Of a stretch of DNA of 64,000 nucleotides, positions 8,786 through 18,261 are shown piece after piece. The stretch spans positions 1,860,001 through 1,924,000 of the forward strand of contig NZ_CP154840.1 of the NCBI RefSeq assembly GCF_047301505.1. Direction: 5' to 3'. The notes under the pieces are model-generated. The model was not told the DNA's origin and searched no databases. It worked only from the letters and a program-made list of their open reading frames with translations. The position numbers and the translations under genes are program-made. Source of the DNA: Lysinibacillus_B sp031181585 (GTDB taxonomy: Bacteria; Bacillota; Bacilli; Bacillales_A; Planococcaceae). Position 1 is the first letter of the stretch. Every line of letters starts with the position of its first letter.

Positions 8786-8810
8786 GAAAAACCCCGGTAT
8801 GAAACCGGGG
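8786..8810 (-). terminator. intrinsic terminator
   Basis: CCCCGGT (8792-8798) pairs with ACCGGGG (8804-8810) with a minus-strand T-run (8786-8791). It ends the transcript of the small membrane-anchored protein gene above it. Confidence 0.85.
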
Positions 8811-8817
8811 GGCTGCT

Positions 8818-9156
8818 TTAATGCAGTGTTAGATTTGTGATTTTATAGTTCTTGGAGGAATTAACAGTAGCAGAAAATTTTTGGTTTTGATCATTTGATA
8901 CATACCCGTAAATATAAATTTCAGATGTTGCATATTCACCTGAGTGACTTACACTTTTAATAACAATATCTGCGTTACTTTCGTTTTTAAAGTGATTGAT
9001 GGCAGCCTGTTCAGCCAGCTCTTTTGTGTTCGGCCAAGCTTTTTGGCTGAATTCGTCTGGTGTACCGTTATCCATGATGGCAACGATCCAAGCTCCAACG
9101 GCCAGTAATACAATACCCCCCATAATGGATAAATTTCTTACTAGTTTTAATTGCAT
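8818..9156 (-). CDS. membrane-anchored hypothetical protein (112 aa)
   Basis: Unrecognised family. One N-terminal membrane helix or uncleaved signal (LSIMGGIVLLAVGAWIVAIM, residues 9-28) is followed by a soluble outer domain of about 80 residues with alternating strands (ADIVIKSVSHSGEYATSEIYIYGYVS..FSATVNSS). The layout suggests a small anchored extracytoplasmic domain. The start at 9156 is taken because GGAG lies 11 bases upstream; the longer frame to 9198 adds a charged tail without a site. Confidence 0.7.
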   Translation of the reverse strand: MQLKLVRNLSIMGGIVLLAVGAWIVAIMDNGTPDEFSQKAWPNTKELAEQAAINHFKNESNADIVIKSVSHSGEYATSEIYIYGYVSNDQNQKFSATVNSSKNYKITNLTLH

Positions 9157-9312
9157 GATTAAACAACTCCATCTCTTTTCATTTTTTCGTATGTACATTT
9201 TGATTGTAGGATATACGTGAAATTTATACTATTTGATTAACTAACAATATGATTATAGTTTTGTAAGGTTTAGGTAATGGAACAATTGAATAACAGAAAC
9301 GATTTGTGCGGT

Positions 9313-9334
9313 GGCATTAAAAATAGCGCTGCCA
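9313..9334 (-). terminator. probable terminator
   Basis: On the minus strand, AGCGTTGC and GCAGCGCT form a stem with a T-run after it. It follows the 62-residue membrane protein gene. Confidence 0.55.
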
Positions 9335-9342
9335 AAGCAACG

Positions 9343-9531
9343 CTAAGTTCGATTCATTTTAGACAGCCTTGCAACACTAAAGACAAAACCTATCAATCCG
9401 CCAATCAAGAAAATATAGGCGACTAGCAGTGACATGGCTTCCAGATTGTTTGTGAAGATTCTATAAGCTCCTACAGTAAATAACGCCAAACCACTAACGG
9501 AGCTTATTAATGTACTGTTCTTGTCAGTCAA
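9343..9531 (-). CDS. small two-helix membrane protein (62 aa)
   Basis: A TTG start at 9531 is proposed because a perfect GGAGGTGG site lies 6 bases upstream; the ATG at 9561 lies before that site. The protein has two hydrophobic segments (STLISSVSGLALFTVGAYRIF and SLLVAYIFLIGGLIGFVFSVA), a short loop and a basic tail. No family recognised. A terminator follows. Confidence 0.65.
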   Translation of the reverse strand: MTDKNSTLISSVSGLALFTVGAYRIFTNNLEAMSLLVAYIFLIGGLIGFVFSVARLSKMNRT

Positions 9532-9768
9532 ACAACCACCTCCAAATAATGGGATTAACAATATGTTAACATAAAGGGAAGTGTTGGTTAACCTATTTTT
9601 GGAAAAATTTCCTTGAAGAAAATCAAAAAAGAGAGGGAGTAGTTACCTGAGACTTGCGGTTATGGCAGGGCAAGCCCGTGCTGTATACGTGGCGCATAAT
9701 GACAGCCGCCCCATACAATTGAAAATGAAGCGGCTGCTGATTATCGTTGAAGGAAACCTTATATGCAA

Positions 9769-10617
9769 TTATTGAGATTGAATGATTCGGTCATTTATAA
9801 AAGCTTTGATGAAAAATAGCTCATTTTCATTCGGATCTCTTTTCATTTCTGCCGTGAAGCACTCTATTGCATCATTTAATGAGGCGGATGTAACAGCTAG
9901 ACTCGCTGTTGTTAGCTCTTCCCAATAAATAGTCATTTCCTTCACATCACATATGGATTCATGACCAAGCAGGAACCATTCAGCATCATATCTTTGAATG
10001 TCGTCCATCATAGGTTTCAGCAATGATTGCTTGATATGAAACAGGGAATTTGTTGTTGTCCCATATGCCGCATCACCTAAAAACAAAACCTTTTCATCAG
10101 GAATGTAAATGACGGTAGAGTCGTCTGTATGCGTACTGTGGATCCTGTCGAGTATACAGATTTTATTGCCTAAATCGATTGTTAACGTATTCTCAAAGAT
10201 GATAGCAGGGGGATGCAGCTGAAAACTATCCCTGTTTGGCATGTCAGCCTGGATAATCTCCATACACTTAGCGCTCATCTGGTTCATATCCACATATTTT
10301 TGCAGGGAACGATCATCGAACGTATAACTTTGCCATTCGTTTAACAGTTCTTTTGTTTGACGATTCACGATTACCGTTGCATCAAATTCATTCATTCCTA
10401 GGAAATGATCCCAATGCGCGTGGGTAATAACGAGATATTTAACTGGCGGTACATTGAGCTTCTCGATTTCTAGTGAAAAATCTTTCGCATGCTGAGTGGA
10501 ATTGCCGGCATCTATTACTAAACTATATCGGTCACCACATACCAATCCTAATGTTGGTCTTTCTTTCTCATCTTCGTTTGATAAATAATAAATCGTATCA
10601 CTTAATTTATTTAACAT
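9769..10617 (-). CDS. metallo-beta-lactamase fold hydrolase
   Basis: 282 aa with the metal-binding THAHWDHFLG motif near residues 65-74, further metal ligands in VLFLGDAAYG (around 176-185) and a late GHES that supplies the last His. These define the MBL fold, a two-zinc cytoplasmic hydrolase. The sequence is closest in layout to broad MBL hydrolases rather than true beta-lactamases; there is no signal peptide. GAGGAGAAATGAC precedes the ATG. It is monocistronic and the substrate is unknown. Confidence 0.88.
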   Translation of the reverse strand: MLNKLSDTIYYLSNEDEKERPTLGLVCGDRYSLVIDAGNSTQHAKDFSLEIEKLNVPPVKYLVITHAHWDHFLGMNEFDATVIVNRQTKELLNEWQSYTFDDRSLQKYVDMNQMSAKCMEIIQADMPNRDSFQLHPPAIIFENTLTIDLGNKICILDRIHSTHTDDSTVIYIPDEKVLFLGDAAYGTTTNSLFHIKQSLLKPMMDDIQRYDAEWFLLGHESICDVKEMTIYWEELTTASLAVTSASLNDAIECFTAEMKRDPNENELFFIKAFINDRIIQSQ

Positions 10618-10882
10618 GTCATTTCTCCTCTAGTTAAAATCGTGATTCTATGAAAGAGAAGATCTACATGTGTAGTAACAATAGAAAATCTTCTCATTTT
10701 AGTTTTTTACCATTGGACTTGTGCCTCCTTTTATTACCAAGTAAAATTATACCATATAATAGCTTGTACAGGGCTCTTTTGGTAAAAATAGTATCTTCAT
10801 TGCATTATATAGCTTTGTTTAAACGTAATTGTTGTAACTATATTAGCTGTTAATACGTTCTTTATAGTAAGGTGGTAATAAT

Positions 10883-11446
10883 ATGAATGTATTACTTAAT
10901 ATAACAGGCTTCTTTCTATTTGTGTTCACATTAATATGTCTCTTACTTTTTATTGTGAACTTACTCATTTTCTTTTTTAAAAAGAGAGACTTCCCGAGAA
11001 AAACGCTAACAGTCACCATAATAGCTACTGCTGCATTTTTAGGGATATTTGTTTATATTCAATATTTCTTTACGTTTGACGTTATAAATAAAGAGTATAT
11101 GCAAGAAGGGCCTCAACTTGTACTATCGCCAACAGGGAAATATACGGCCAATGCGTATTACGAACCGTACGGGGGTGCCGGGCCGAGTGGAGGCGTTCAT
11201 GTATGGGTAGAAATAACAAACAATGAGGATAAGATAACGAAGACTGTCTATTATGCGGATGCAAAAAATCAATTTTTCATGGATTGGCTTGACGAGGATA
11301 CGCTATCTATTGTGAATAAGGATGAAAAACCGGATACAGATAGAAGTATAGCGTTAACTGTTGAAAAAGAGATCTATCACGAAAATGGGTTGGCTTGTAA
11401 AAGCGTGCTGATGAAAAATGACTATGAAACATGCTATCAAAATTAA
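10883..11446 (+). CDS. DUF5412-like membrane protein
   Basis: 187 aa. Two N-terminal membrane helices (residues 4-31 and 41-65) are followed by an outer domain starting at about residue 72 with QLVLSPTGKYTANAYYEPYGGAGPSGGVHVWVEI, a hallmark of the DUF5412 proteins of Bacillales. The rest is beta-rich (TVYYADAKNQFFMDWLDEDTLSI) and contains two Cys near the C-terminus (LACKSV, ETCYQN) that could form a disulfide outside the cell. GGTGG precedes the ATG. Function unknown. Confidence 0.75.
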   Translation: MNVLLNITGFFLFVFTLICLLLFIVNLLIFFFKKRDFPRKTLTVTIIATAAFLGIFVYIQYFFTFDVINKEYMQEGPQLVLSPTGKYTANAYYEPYGGAGPSGGVHVWVEITNNEDKITKTVYYADAKNQFFMDWLDEDTLSIVNKDEKPDTDRSIALTVEKEIYHENGLACKSVLMKNDYETCYQN

Positions 11447-11564
11447 TGTCTTTCAAACAAAAGGAAAGGGGACTGTCCACCTTATAAGATTAAGGATAAG
11501 TGAATGTATGTTTTTATTTTAAAAACAGTAAGTTATCTTTAATGTTACCCATTATATGAGAAGT

Positions 11565-11600
11565 AGTACATCACTTATATATTCGTGATGTACTTTTTTA
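11565..11600 (+). terminator. intrinsic terminator
   Basis: AGTACATCAC (11565-11574) pairs perfectly with GTGATGTACT (11585-11594), then TTTTTTA. It ends the DUF5412 gene transcript. Confidence 0.85.
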
Positions 11601-11699
11601 TTTAGTAGGCCTCTTATATGACGTCATTTTCTAAAACATTTAGTAATTATTATTACAACAACATTTTGTATATAATGAAACGGAATATCTGTTCTTACT

Positions 11700-12190
11700 T
11701 AACATTTTTTATTTAAGGGGCTGTTGTTTGAACTCCAAAGGCGTTAAATAGCCTAGTGTTCCGTGAATGCGGGTGTTGTTGAACCGATGAACATAATCAT
11801 TTCACCCATAAAACATCTGCTGATACCGAATACTTGTGAGCGTTATTACGAATCACATTTATTTTCGTCCCGAGGCCTGGGCTGCTTGCTTTAAAATGTC
11901 GTTCAACATTAGCAAACGTAGATTTTCTTTGCGTAATCGAGCGATTTCGTTTTCTTCTTCCGTTCGATTATCTTTCGCTGCGAATGATTCTGCTTCCTGC
12001 TGATTTTTAATCCATCGATCCAACGCAGAAGTCGTCATATCCTATTTTCGAGCAATATCAGCACGTGACTAACATTTCCATAAAGCTTCACTAATTGCAG
12101 TTTAAATTCGGATGTAAAGGTTCGGGCGCCCGCGTGTCATCATAGCACGCTCCCTTTAATTGATAGTCTAAGATTACAAGCCCATATTTT
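11700..12190 (-). pseudogene. IS3-family element, internally deleted and frameshifted
   Basis: On the minus strand, pieces of OrfA can be read in shifted frames: FTSEFKLQLVKLYGN, a region matching ALDRWIKNQQEAESF, and the leucine-zipper-like ENEIARLRKENLRLLMLNDI ending LKQAAQASGRK. Shortly after comes the extreme C-terminus of OrfB (FNNTRIHGTLGYLTPLEFKQ), so most of the DDE integrase domain is gone. The edges carry TGTCCAACTTAGTGTA near 12199-12214 and AGGGGCTGTTGTTTGA at 11717. The element cannot move by itself. A related OrfB tail lies at 50735-50815. Confidence 0.8.
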
Positions 12191-12338
12191 ATCTGTCCAA
12201 CTTAGTGTAGCCTATCCAATTTTCCTTATGGTAAGGTATCCATCATTTGTTCCGTTTTGTTAAAGGAGTCTCTCTTCGAGGACCCTTTTTTATTGTTCCC
12301 TTTTACAATCGCTGCGGTTAATAAAATTAAAATATGTG

Positions 12339-13229
12339 TTAATTATTAACCTCATTAATAACCATTTGTATTAAATGATTTGCAGGTATTGAAAGTCCAT
12401 CTTCTATTCTCGTGCAAATTGAAATAGGGTTTTTTAACTCAATCCCATCTACATTAACTTTCCCAACGTCGCCACGAGCAATATATTCTTTAACCTCTAG
12501 AGATGAAGCAAAAGTAACTCCATAACCTTCCATAACAGCCCTAATCGTTTCATTTAATCCATTAATTTGTAATCCAACAGTCGGTTGATTTACGTTGTTT
12601 ATTTTACAGAGTGAAACTAACTTTTCACGTACAGAACTGCCCTCTTCTCGAAACACAAATGGCTCTTGTACAATTTGTGCTAAAGTAACTTTTTTTGAAG
12701 CAAACTTATGGTTTTTATGCACTACAAACCACATTTCATCTTCAAATAATTCCCTCCTATTTATTAAAGGGTGCAACTCTCTCCTTCCACCAATGAAAGC
12801 TATTTCTGCTTGATAATTAATTAATTGATCAATCGCTTTAAGCGAATTTGTAGTGGTTAATTCTACTTCAACATCGGGGTATCTTTGTTTGTAACTCGCT
12901 AGCCATTTTGGCAGTAGAAAATTTGCGGGAAGATATGTTGCAGCAATACGTAGTTTTCCAATAGATCCATTTTTATATTGTTCAATATAGGTTTCGATTT
13001 CTGCTTCAAGCGAAAACAATCTTTTAGTGTGCTTAGCAAGTTGAATCCCTGCTTCAGTTAATAAAATTCCTCTGCCCTTAGGGGCTAATAAAATCAGACC
13101 GATATCTTGTTCTAATTTTTTTATTTGTGCTGTTACAGCAGGCTGACTTATATTAAGCTCCTCAGCAGCTCGAGTAACATTTCCTTTTTCAGCTACTATG
13201 TGAAATAGCCTCAATGCATGAAGATTCAT
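12339..13229 (-). CDS. LysR-type transcriptional regulator
   Basis: 296 aa, standard family length. The winged HTH is at residues 2-60 (LHALRLFHIVAEKGNVTRAAEELNISQPAVTAQIKKLE), followed by a periplasmic-binding-protein-like effector domain. It is transcribed divergently from the threonine-synthase-like gene, with about 156 AT-rich bases between, the classic layout for a LysR regulator controlling its neighbour. AGAGGTG precedes the ATG. The effector is unknown, perhaps an amino acid or a homoserine-derived intermediate. Confidence 0.9.
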   Translation of the reverse strand: MNLHALRLFHIVAEKGNVTRAAEELNISQPAVTAQIKKLEQDIGLILLAPKGRGILLTEAGIQLAKHTKRLFSLEAEIETYIEQYKNGSIGKLRIAATYLPANFLLPKWLASYKQRYPDVEVELTTTNSLKAIDQLINYQAEIAFIGGRRELHPLINRRELFEDEMWFVVHKNHKFASKKVTLAQIVQEPFVFREEGSSVREKLVSLCKINNVNQPTVGLQINGLNETIRAVMEGYGVTFASSLEVKEYIARGDVGKVNVDGIELKNPISICTRIEDGLSIPANHLIQMVINEVNN

Positions 13230-13385
13230 TTTACACCTCTATATTCATAAATAAAAATTATTAATACGAAATAATTATATATTAGATTTATTGATGGATC
13301 TCTTTTATTCTAAGATTAGGAAAATCGATTCGCAATAAAATATTCTTTTTGAGAGGTGAAAGGGGTCTAAATTGGTACCCTTGTG

Positions 13386-14663
13386 ATGATGAAATTTGTA
13401 TGTATTGACTGCGGTAAGGAATCGCCTACGAGCGAGTTTGAATTTCATTGTGTATGTGGCGGGCTGCTTGATATAGTGCATGATTTCCACCGATACGATG
13501 CTGACTTATTGAAACATTTATTTAAAGAACGACTTTCTGAACGTATGACCCCCTATGCGAGTGGGGTATGGAGGTACAAAGAGTTGATATTTCCTGAGTT
13601 GCCCGACAACTGTATTGTCACAAAATATGAAGGGAACACAGGGTTATATACTTCAGAATTACTACAGAACTATACCGGACTTAAACAAGTTTTTGTAAAG
13701 GCACAAAGTGAGAACCCTAGTGGTTCATTTAAGGATAACGGTATGACTGTTGCTGTTTCTCATGGTAAATTCTTAGGTTATAAAAAATTTACTTGCACTT
13801 CAACTGGAAATACCTCCTCTTCTTTAGCGATGTATGCTTCAATTGCTAATGCAGATTCTTATGTCTTCGTTCCAGATAAAGATATATCTTTAAATAAAGT
13901 TCTGCAGACATTGTCTTATGGTGCAAAAGTATTTAGTTTTGCGGGGACTTATGACGATGGCATACAATTTTTAGAGAAATATAGCAGTGATCTTGAATTA
14001 TATGTATGTAATTCAATCAATCCATTTAGAATTGAAGGGCAAAAAAGTATCATTTATGAAATCGCACAGTATTTGAACTGGGAATTACCTGAATGGATAA
14101 TCGTTCCTGGTGGAGCTTTAAGTAATGCAACAGCATTAGGTAAAGGATTACATGATTTATTTACACTGGGATTAATAAATAAGATGCCAAGAGTGGCAAT
14201 CGTTCAAGCAGAGGGGGCCAGCCCATTTCATAAAATGGTATCTCAAGAAAAAAGAGAACTTACCCCTGAGCCTTTTCCATACACTCGAGCTTCTGCGTTG
14301 AATATTGGCAATCCACCAAGCTGGAAAAAAGCGCTACATACTCTAATCAAAACACGAGGAATTACAATTTCAGTAACGGATGAGGAAATTCTTGACGCAA
14401 AGGCTATCATTGATAGAAGTGGTATTGGTTGTGAACCTGCCTCAGCAGCAACAATTGCTGGACTACGTAATTTAGTTTCTAAGCAGGTAATCGATAAAGA
14501 AGAATCTGTATTATGTATCTTGACAGGAAATATTCTGAAGGATACGGATATTTTAAAGTATTATCATCTTGGAGAACATACCTGTGCAACATTTAAAAAT
14601 ACAATACAACATTCCAATTTAACACTAGACAGTATTAGAGAAAACATGATAGAGAAAAAATAA
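13386..14663 (+). CDS. threonine synthase-like PLP enzyme
   Basis: About 425 aa, fold-type II PLP enzyme. An N-terminal zinc ribbon (CIDCG..CVCGG) leads into the catalytic domain; the PLP Lys is in NPSGSFKDNGM (near residue 114) and a Gly-rich phosphate loop follows at VPGGALSNATALGKG. Threonine synthase makes threonine from O-phosphohomoserine, but no thrB or hom is nearby, so a paralog acting on another substrate is possible. The start is uncertain: ATGs at 13386 and 13389, GTG at 13383, and AGAGGTGAAAGGGG lies 18 or more bases upstream, which would better fit an ATT at 13371. Divergent LysR regulator. Confidence 0.85.
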   Translation: MMKFVCIDCGKESPTSEFEFHCVCGGLLDIVHDFHRYDADLLKHLFKERLSERMTPYASGVWRYKELIFPELPDNCIVTKYEGNTGLYTSELLQNYTGLKQVFVKAQSENPSGSFKDNGMTVAVSHGKFLGYKKFTCTSTGNTSSSLAMYASIANADSYVFVPDKDISLNKVLQTLSYGAKVFSFAGTYDDGIQFLEKYSSDLELYVCNSINPFRIEGQKSIIYEIAQYLNWELPEWIIVPGGALSNATALGKGLHDLFTLGLINKMPRVAIVQAEGASPFHKMVSQEKRELTPEPFPYTRASALNIGNPPSWKKALHTLIKTRGITISVTDEEILDAKAIIDRSGIGCEPASAATIAGLRNLVSKQVIDKEESVLCILTGNILKDTDILKYYHLGEHTCATFKNTIQHSNLTLDSIRENMIEKK

Positions 14664-14956
14664 AAGAAATTTACGGATGATAGACAATCCTTTGAATTAA
14701 TAAAACCAACTAACGGTTTAAGCCTCAACAATCTTTCATTCTTCTTTTTCGGTCTTTAAAAACAATCTCTCCAAAACAGTAAGTTTAGACATCATTTTAC
14801 TTATAGCTTTGAAATAAAGTCGTACGGCTTTAAATAAAATTATATTGGCCGTAAATAGTTTAGCTTACGTTTACCGATTTGGATTTTATTAACTTATATA
14901 TTAAGTTTTACAAAGGGAACGAATGTTTGTATTATAGTTATAAGGAGGCGGTAGTT

Positions 14957-15355
14957 GTGGAGTTGAATGTAGTAGATAGCATTAAGACAAATAATTTCGA
15001 AGACCCTAATATGGCGACAGTTATAGGAGAGCTTTGGCAACGTGCAGGAGCAAGTTTACAGGGCTATGAAGGTACGGTATATGGTGTGTATGATAAATAT
15101 ATGTCCAACTATAAGGGTGATTATCGATTGTCAGTTGCGGTAGAATCTTCTAACAGTGGCGAAACGATTAGAATAAAGGATGAACAGCAATATCGTGTAT
15201 TCTCTGTAGACAAAGAAATTGAGCAAGGTGTGTATAAAATGTGGCAAACAATATGGGGGCTTGAAGAAACCGGAGAATTGCAGCGTGCTTATACAGTAGA
15301 TTTTGAAAAATATACACCGACAGGGGATATTGAAATTTATATTGCTTTAAAATAA
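14957..15355 (+). CDS. GyrI-like / AraC effector-binding domain protein
   Basis: A 132-aa small-molecule-binding protein related to the C-terminal sensor half of AraC/BmrR-type regulators, standing alone with no DNA-binding domain. Strands such as YEGTVYGVYDKYMSNYKGDYRLSVAVES, the QYRVFSVDKEIEQGVYKMWQTIW helix-strand unit and the terminal FEKYTPTG-DIEIYIALK are typical. The GTG at 14957 is chosen because AAGGAGG lies 8 bases upstream; the longer frame from 14879 has no site. A paired terminator follows. The ligand is unknown. Confidence 0.82.
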   Translation: MELNVVDSIKTNNFEDPNMATVIGELWQRAGASLQGYEGTVYGVYDKYMSNYKGDYRLSVAVESSNSGETIRIKDEQQYRVFSVDKEIEQGVYKMWQTIWGLEETGELQRAYTVDFEKYTPTGDIEIYIALK

Positions 15356-15423
15356 AAAAATGTAGCAACACTATGAGGAAATAATCAAACTTTTTTATAA
15401 AGTTCTCATACTTAGCTAAAACG

Positions 15424-15466
15424 AAAAATGCCATTTTGATCAATCTTTTTTCAAAATGGCGTTTTT
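15424..15466. terminator. strong bidirectional terminator
   Basis: AAAAATGCCATTTTGA (15424-15439) pairs with TCAAAATGGCGTTTTT (15451-15466), a 16-bp stem with one G-U, flanked by A- and T-runs. Confidence 0.85.
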
Positions 15467-15494
15467 GCATTTGTTGTTAAATAAGGATTGAAGA

Positions 15495-15801
15495 GCATTT
15501 TTACTCAAACTTTATTCCAAGTCAACATGGAGAAAAGAAACTATCGATTATGCAACTCCTGATGTAAAGGTAATTGATTGTTTAACGGAACTACTACCAC
15601 AATGGGCGGAATACACCAATGTACATGTTACCATGCATAGAGATAAGATCGAGGTAGACGATAGTAAAGAAGTATATAGAATTTGGATTTCATATAGTAG
15701 ATAAAGTTATTCCACAATCGGGTGCAGTACCTTCTTTAATAAGAAATGCGTCTGTTTTCTTGGGAGCCCATGTTCGCGAGGAAAGTAAAAAATATATATA
15801 G
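15495..15801 (+). pseudogene. frameshifted remnant of an unknown gene
   Basis: One frame (15495-15704) reads codingly as TWRKETIDYATPDVKVIDC then LPQWAEYTNVHVTMHRDKIE, and the next frame (from about 15677) continues FGFHIVDKVIPQSGAVPSLI then FLGAHVREESKKYI and a stop. No start codon or ribosome site heads the first piece. The natural-looking composition in two overlapping frames suggests a frameshifted C-terminal remnant. Family not recognised. Confidence 0.45.
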
Positions 15802-15899
15802 TGTAAATGAGTATGTGATTGATTACTCGCTAAATAAACAATCCATTCTATTTGGCTATAAAATAGTAATTAGTTAGTAAAATGAGAGGAACCGAATAA

Positions 15900-16631
15900 A
15901 TGAGTAAAGAGATGTTTGTGCAAGTAAGTGATTATAAGCTATATGCTAAATTATTGAGTGAAACTACGGGAAAACCAACTATCATTATGGACGCAGGATA
16001 TGGAGATTACTCAAAGGCTTGGGATTCAGTAATTGAGGATATTTCAAAACTTGGTAGTGTTTTAATTTATGATAGAGCTGGACTTGGGAAAAGCGAAAGA
16101 AGTTCGAACCCAAGAACCAGCCGTGAGATGGTAAAAGAATTGAAAGAGCTTCTTGTTAAAGCTAATATAGGACCACCATACCTTTTAGTAGGTCATTCGT
16201 TCGGTGGAGTCAATATGCGAATATTTGCAACTGAATATCAAAATGATGTTTGCGGGCTTGTCCTGGTTGACTCTACACCTGAAGACTATAGAGAAAGATT
16301 CCTCCCAACGATGTCCAAAGAGTTTCAAAGAGCATACAACAAGCAATTCATTTATGAAGGCAACTATGATGAATTTATGGAAAGTCTAGAACAGTTAAAA
16401 GATACTAAAATAAAATTAACTGTCCCAGTAATTGTTCTTTCAGCTGGTAAAAAAGATCATTACTCAAACGAATCACAAGAGCTATGGAATAAAATGCAGG
16501 AAGAAATTCTTGAAATATCTGCTGATGGCGAATTGGTAATAGCTAAAAACAGTACTCATTATATTCAAAATGTCGAATCTGAAGAGGTAGTAAGTGCGAT
16601 AAAAAAGCTGATTGACAAGATGAGTGAGTGA
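15900..16631 (+). CDS. alpha/beta hydrolase
   Basis: 243 aa. Oxyanion region PTIIMDAGYGDYSKAW near residues 26-41, nucleophile elbow GHSFGG (Ser near residue 100), and the acid and His in the C-terminal third (SAGKKDHYS and NSTHYIQ). No signal peptide, so cytoplasmic. GAGAGGAACC precedes the ATG. The cap region is short. It could be an esterase or a lactonase-like enzyme; the substrate is unknown. A terminator closes the gene. Confidence 0.88.
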   Translation: MSKEMFVQVSDYKLYAKLLSETTGKPTIIMDAGYGDYSKAWDSVIEDISKLGSVLIYDRAGLGKSERSSNPRTSREMVKELKELLVKANIGPPYLLVGHSFGGVNMRIFATEYQNDVCGLVLVDSTPEDYRERFLPTMSKEFQRAYNKQFIYEGNYDEFMESLEQLKDTKIKLTVPVIVLSAGKKDHYSNESQELWNKMQEEILEISADGELVIAKNSTHYIQNVESEEVVSAIKKLIDKMSE

Positions 16632-16702
16632 AGGATTATGCATTATTTCTATTAATAAATGAATAAAGGTTGTAGTAGTAAATGTGTTCATATGCTGTAC
16701 AA

Positions 16703-16749
16703 AAAGGATAGATACAAGCAGGTGTAATGCCTGTTCATCTATCCTTTTC
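16703..16749 (+). terminator. intrinsic terminator
   Basis: AAAGGATAGAT (16703-16713) pairs with ATCTATCCTTT (16737-16747), with an inner CAGG/CCTG helix and a T-run. It ends the alpha/beta hydrolase transcript. Confidence 0.8.
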
Positions 16750-16867
16750 TTAATACCTTATATAATGTGTGACATTATAATTGGATAGTTAGTTATCAGG
16801 TTCTGTAATTATTTTCTTCACTTTTAATAAAACATACCGGGCAGTCCCAATCTTTGTAACGAAAGGC

Positions 16868-17233
16868 TCACGCCTCAGTCGGCTGCTTTTTATACCGTAT
16901 GTATGATGCGAAAACAGAAAAGAAATAAAGGACCCAAAGAAGCGGATTTGAAAGGCTGATACCGCTTTGGGATTGTCCGCCAGCCAATGTCAACAGTATG
17001 AGTACGGCTAAAATGGCGTGTGTAATGATCAGGGATTGGCGGAAGCGCTTCTTTGGTGTAGCGGTCGTGTACGGCCTGTATTCTGTAACCGCAGTCAAGA
17101 TCACAAATACGACGACACCGATGACAGCGGCTTTCGGGCTGATTCCAATGGACGGGAAGAAATCCAGCACCGCCATGAAAATGAAAGATAAAATCGTAAG
17201 GGATAAAAATAGTTTGTTCAGTGTTTTCTTCAT
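16868..17233 (-). CDS. four-helix membrane protein
   Basis: 121 aa, with hydrophobic segments near residues 8-25, 34-50, 68-84 and 95-112, short loops and a basic C-terminus (RYKKQPTEA), consistent with positive-inside topology. No family motif is recognised. AAGGAGAGCAAG precedes the ATG. It lies downstream of and co-directional with the alpha/beta hydrolase gene at 17299-17928; co-transcription is possible. Confidence 0.75.
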   Translation of the reverse strand: MKKTLNKLFLSLTILSFIFMAVLDFFPSIGISPKAAVIGVVVFVILTAVTEYRPYTTATPKKRFRQSLIITHAILAVLILLTLAGGQSQSGISLSNPLLWVLYFFSVFASYIRYKKQPTEA

Positions 17234-17298
17234 CTTGCTCTCCTTGTAATGGCTATTGTGTTAGTAAAGTTTCTGCTGTGTGAATGTATCAGCAGCTT

Positions 17299-17928
17299 TT
17301 ATAAATGATGTTTTTCATAAAAAACTTCGAGTACCTCTGCCAGCCTATGCGGTGCTTGCGTGTTTACTTCATGCCCTGCATCTGAAATAACCTGAAGTTC
17401 TGCATCTGGAATTCGCTCCGCTAACCCTTTAGCAGCATTTCTGTTTGCATAATCCTTCCGTCCAGAGACAATCAGGCTGGGACAAGAAATCGTGTGTAAT
17501 TGTTTACTGAAATTCAAATCCATCATTGAATTGGTCAGCTGGATAAAGTCCTTCTTCGTAAATCCCATTTCCTGAAAAGCAGCCTTTGGTACAAAGCGGA
17601 AAATCACATTTTGAAATGCCAGCAAGTACTTCGGCATTTGATACTGTGTATTGATCAAAGCGATAGACGCTGCTTTTTCTGGATGATCTATCGCATAATG
17701 CAGTGCTAAAATCCCGCCCAAAGACAGGCCGCAAAGATGCAGCGGCTCGTCTATACCTCCGCAGTATTCTACAAAACGAGTATACAGGCTGTTGTACGTA
17801 ACCTCTTTTTGGTCAAGCATTCCAGGTAAATCCGGGCAATCTACATGGCGATGTTCCGGCAACAAAGAAACCGTTCTCTCCCAGCTCGATGAATTCTGCC
17901 CAAGTCCATGGATGAAAACATGCGCCAA
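17299..17928 (-). CDS. alpha/beta hydrolase (MenH/BioH-like size)
   Basis: 209 aa, small single-domain hydrolase. HGLGQNSSSW gives the oxyanion site, CGLSLGG the nucleophile elbow (Ser near residue 70), SGRKDYANR the acid and DAGHEVN the His. A TTG start at 17928 is preferred: AAGGAGGTG lies 6 bases upstream of it, whereas the GTG at 17937 is itself part of that ribosome site. Carboxylesterase or a biosynthetic thioesterase-like role are both possible. Confidence 0.87.
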   Translation of the reverse strand: MAHVFIHGLGQNSSSWERTVSLLPEHRHVDCPDLPGMLDQKEVTYNSLYTRFVEYCGGIDEPLHLCGLSLGGILALHYAIDHPEKAASIALINTQYQMPKYLLAFQNVIFRFVPKAAFQEMGFTKKDFIQLTNSMMDLNFSKQLHTISCPSLIVSGRKDYANRNAAKGLAERIPDAELQVISDAGHEVNTQAPHRLAEVLEVFYEKHHL

Positions 17929-18261
17929 CGATGCCACCTCCTTATTTTATTTTTCTCAATATTGCCTGTGACAAGGCGTACAGTCTAGACGCCATAATGG
18001 CCTTCCGATGATACACTCAAGGTAATCCAGCTGCCCTAACGTATTGGTTTAATTCAGTATAGCAAAATCCTGCGGGAAAAAATCTACTAAACAAGGATTG
18101 TTTTTCAAGTTATATAAACTTATAATAATCGATTTATGCAATATTAGTAAGTGAAATAGGTATATTGTATCTTTTGTTATATTGTGGACCATTATACTAT
18201 AAGTTTTTGGGCAGATGAATTTGTCGGATGTCTAATGTATTAAAAGATAAGGACTGATTAT

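Noticed and set aside
10650..10853. 67-codon plus-strand ORF
   Set aside because: No ribosome site and composition of random AT-rich sequence between the MBL gene and the DUF5412 gene.
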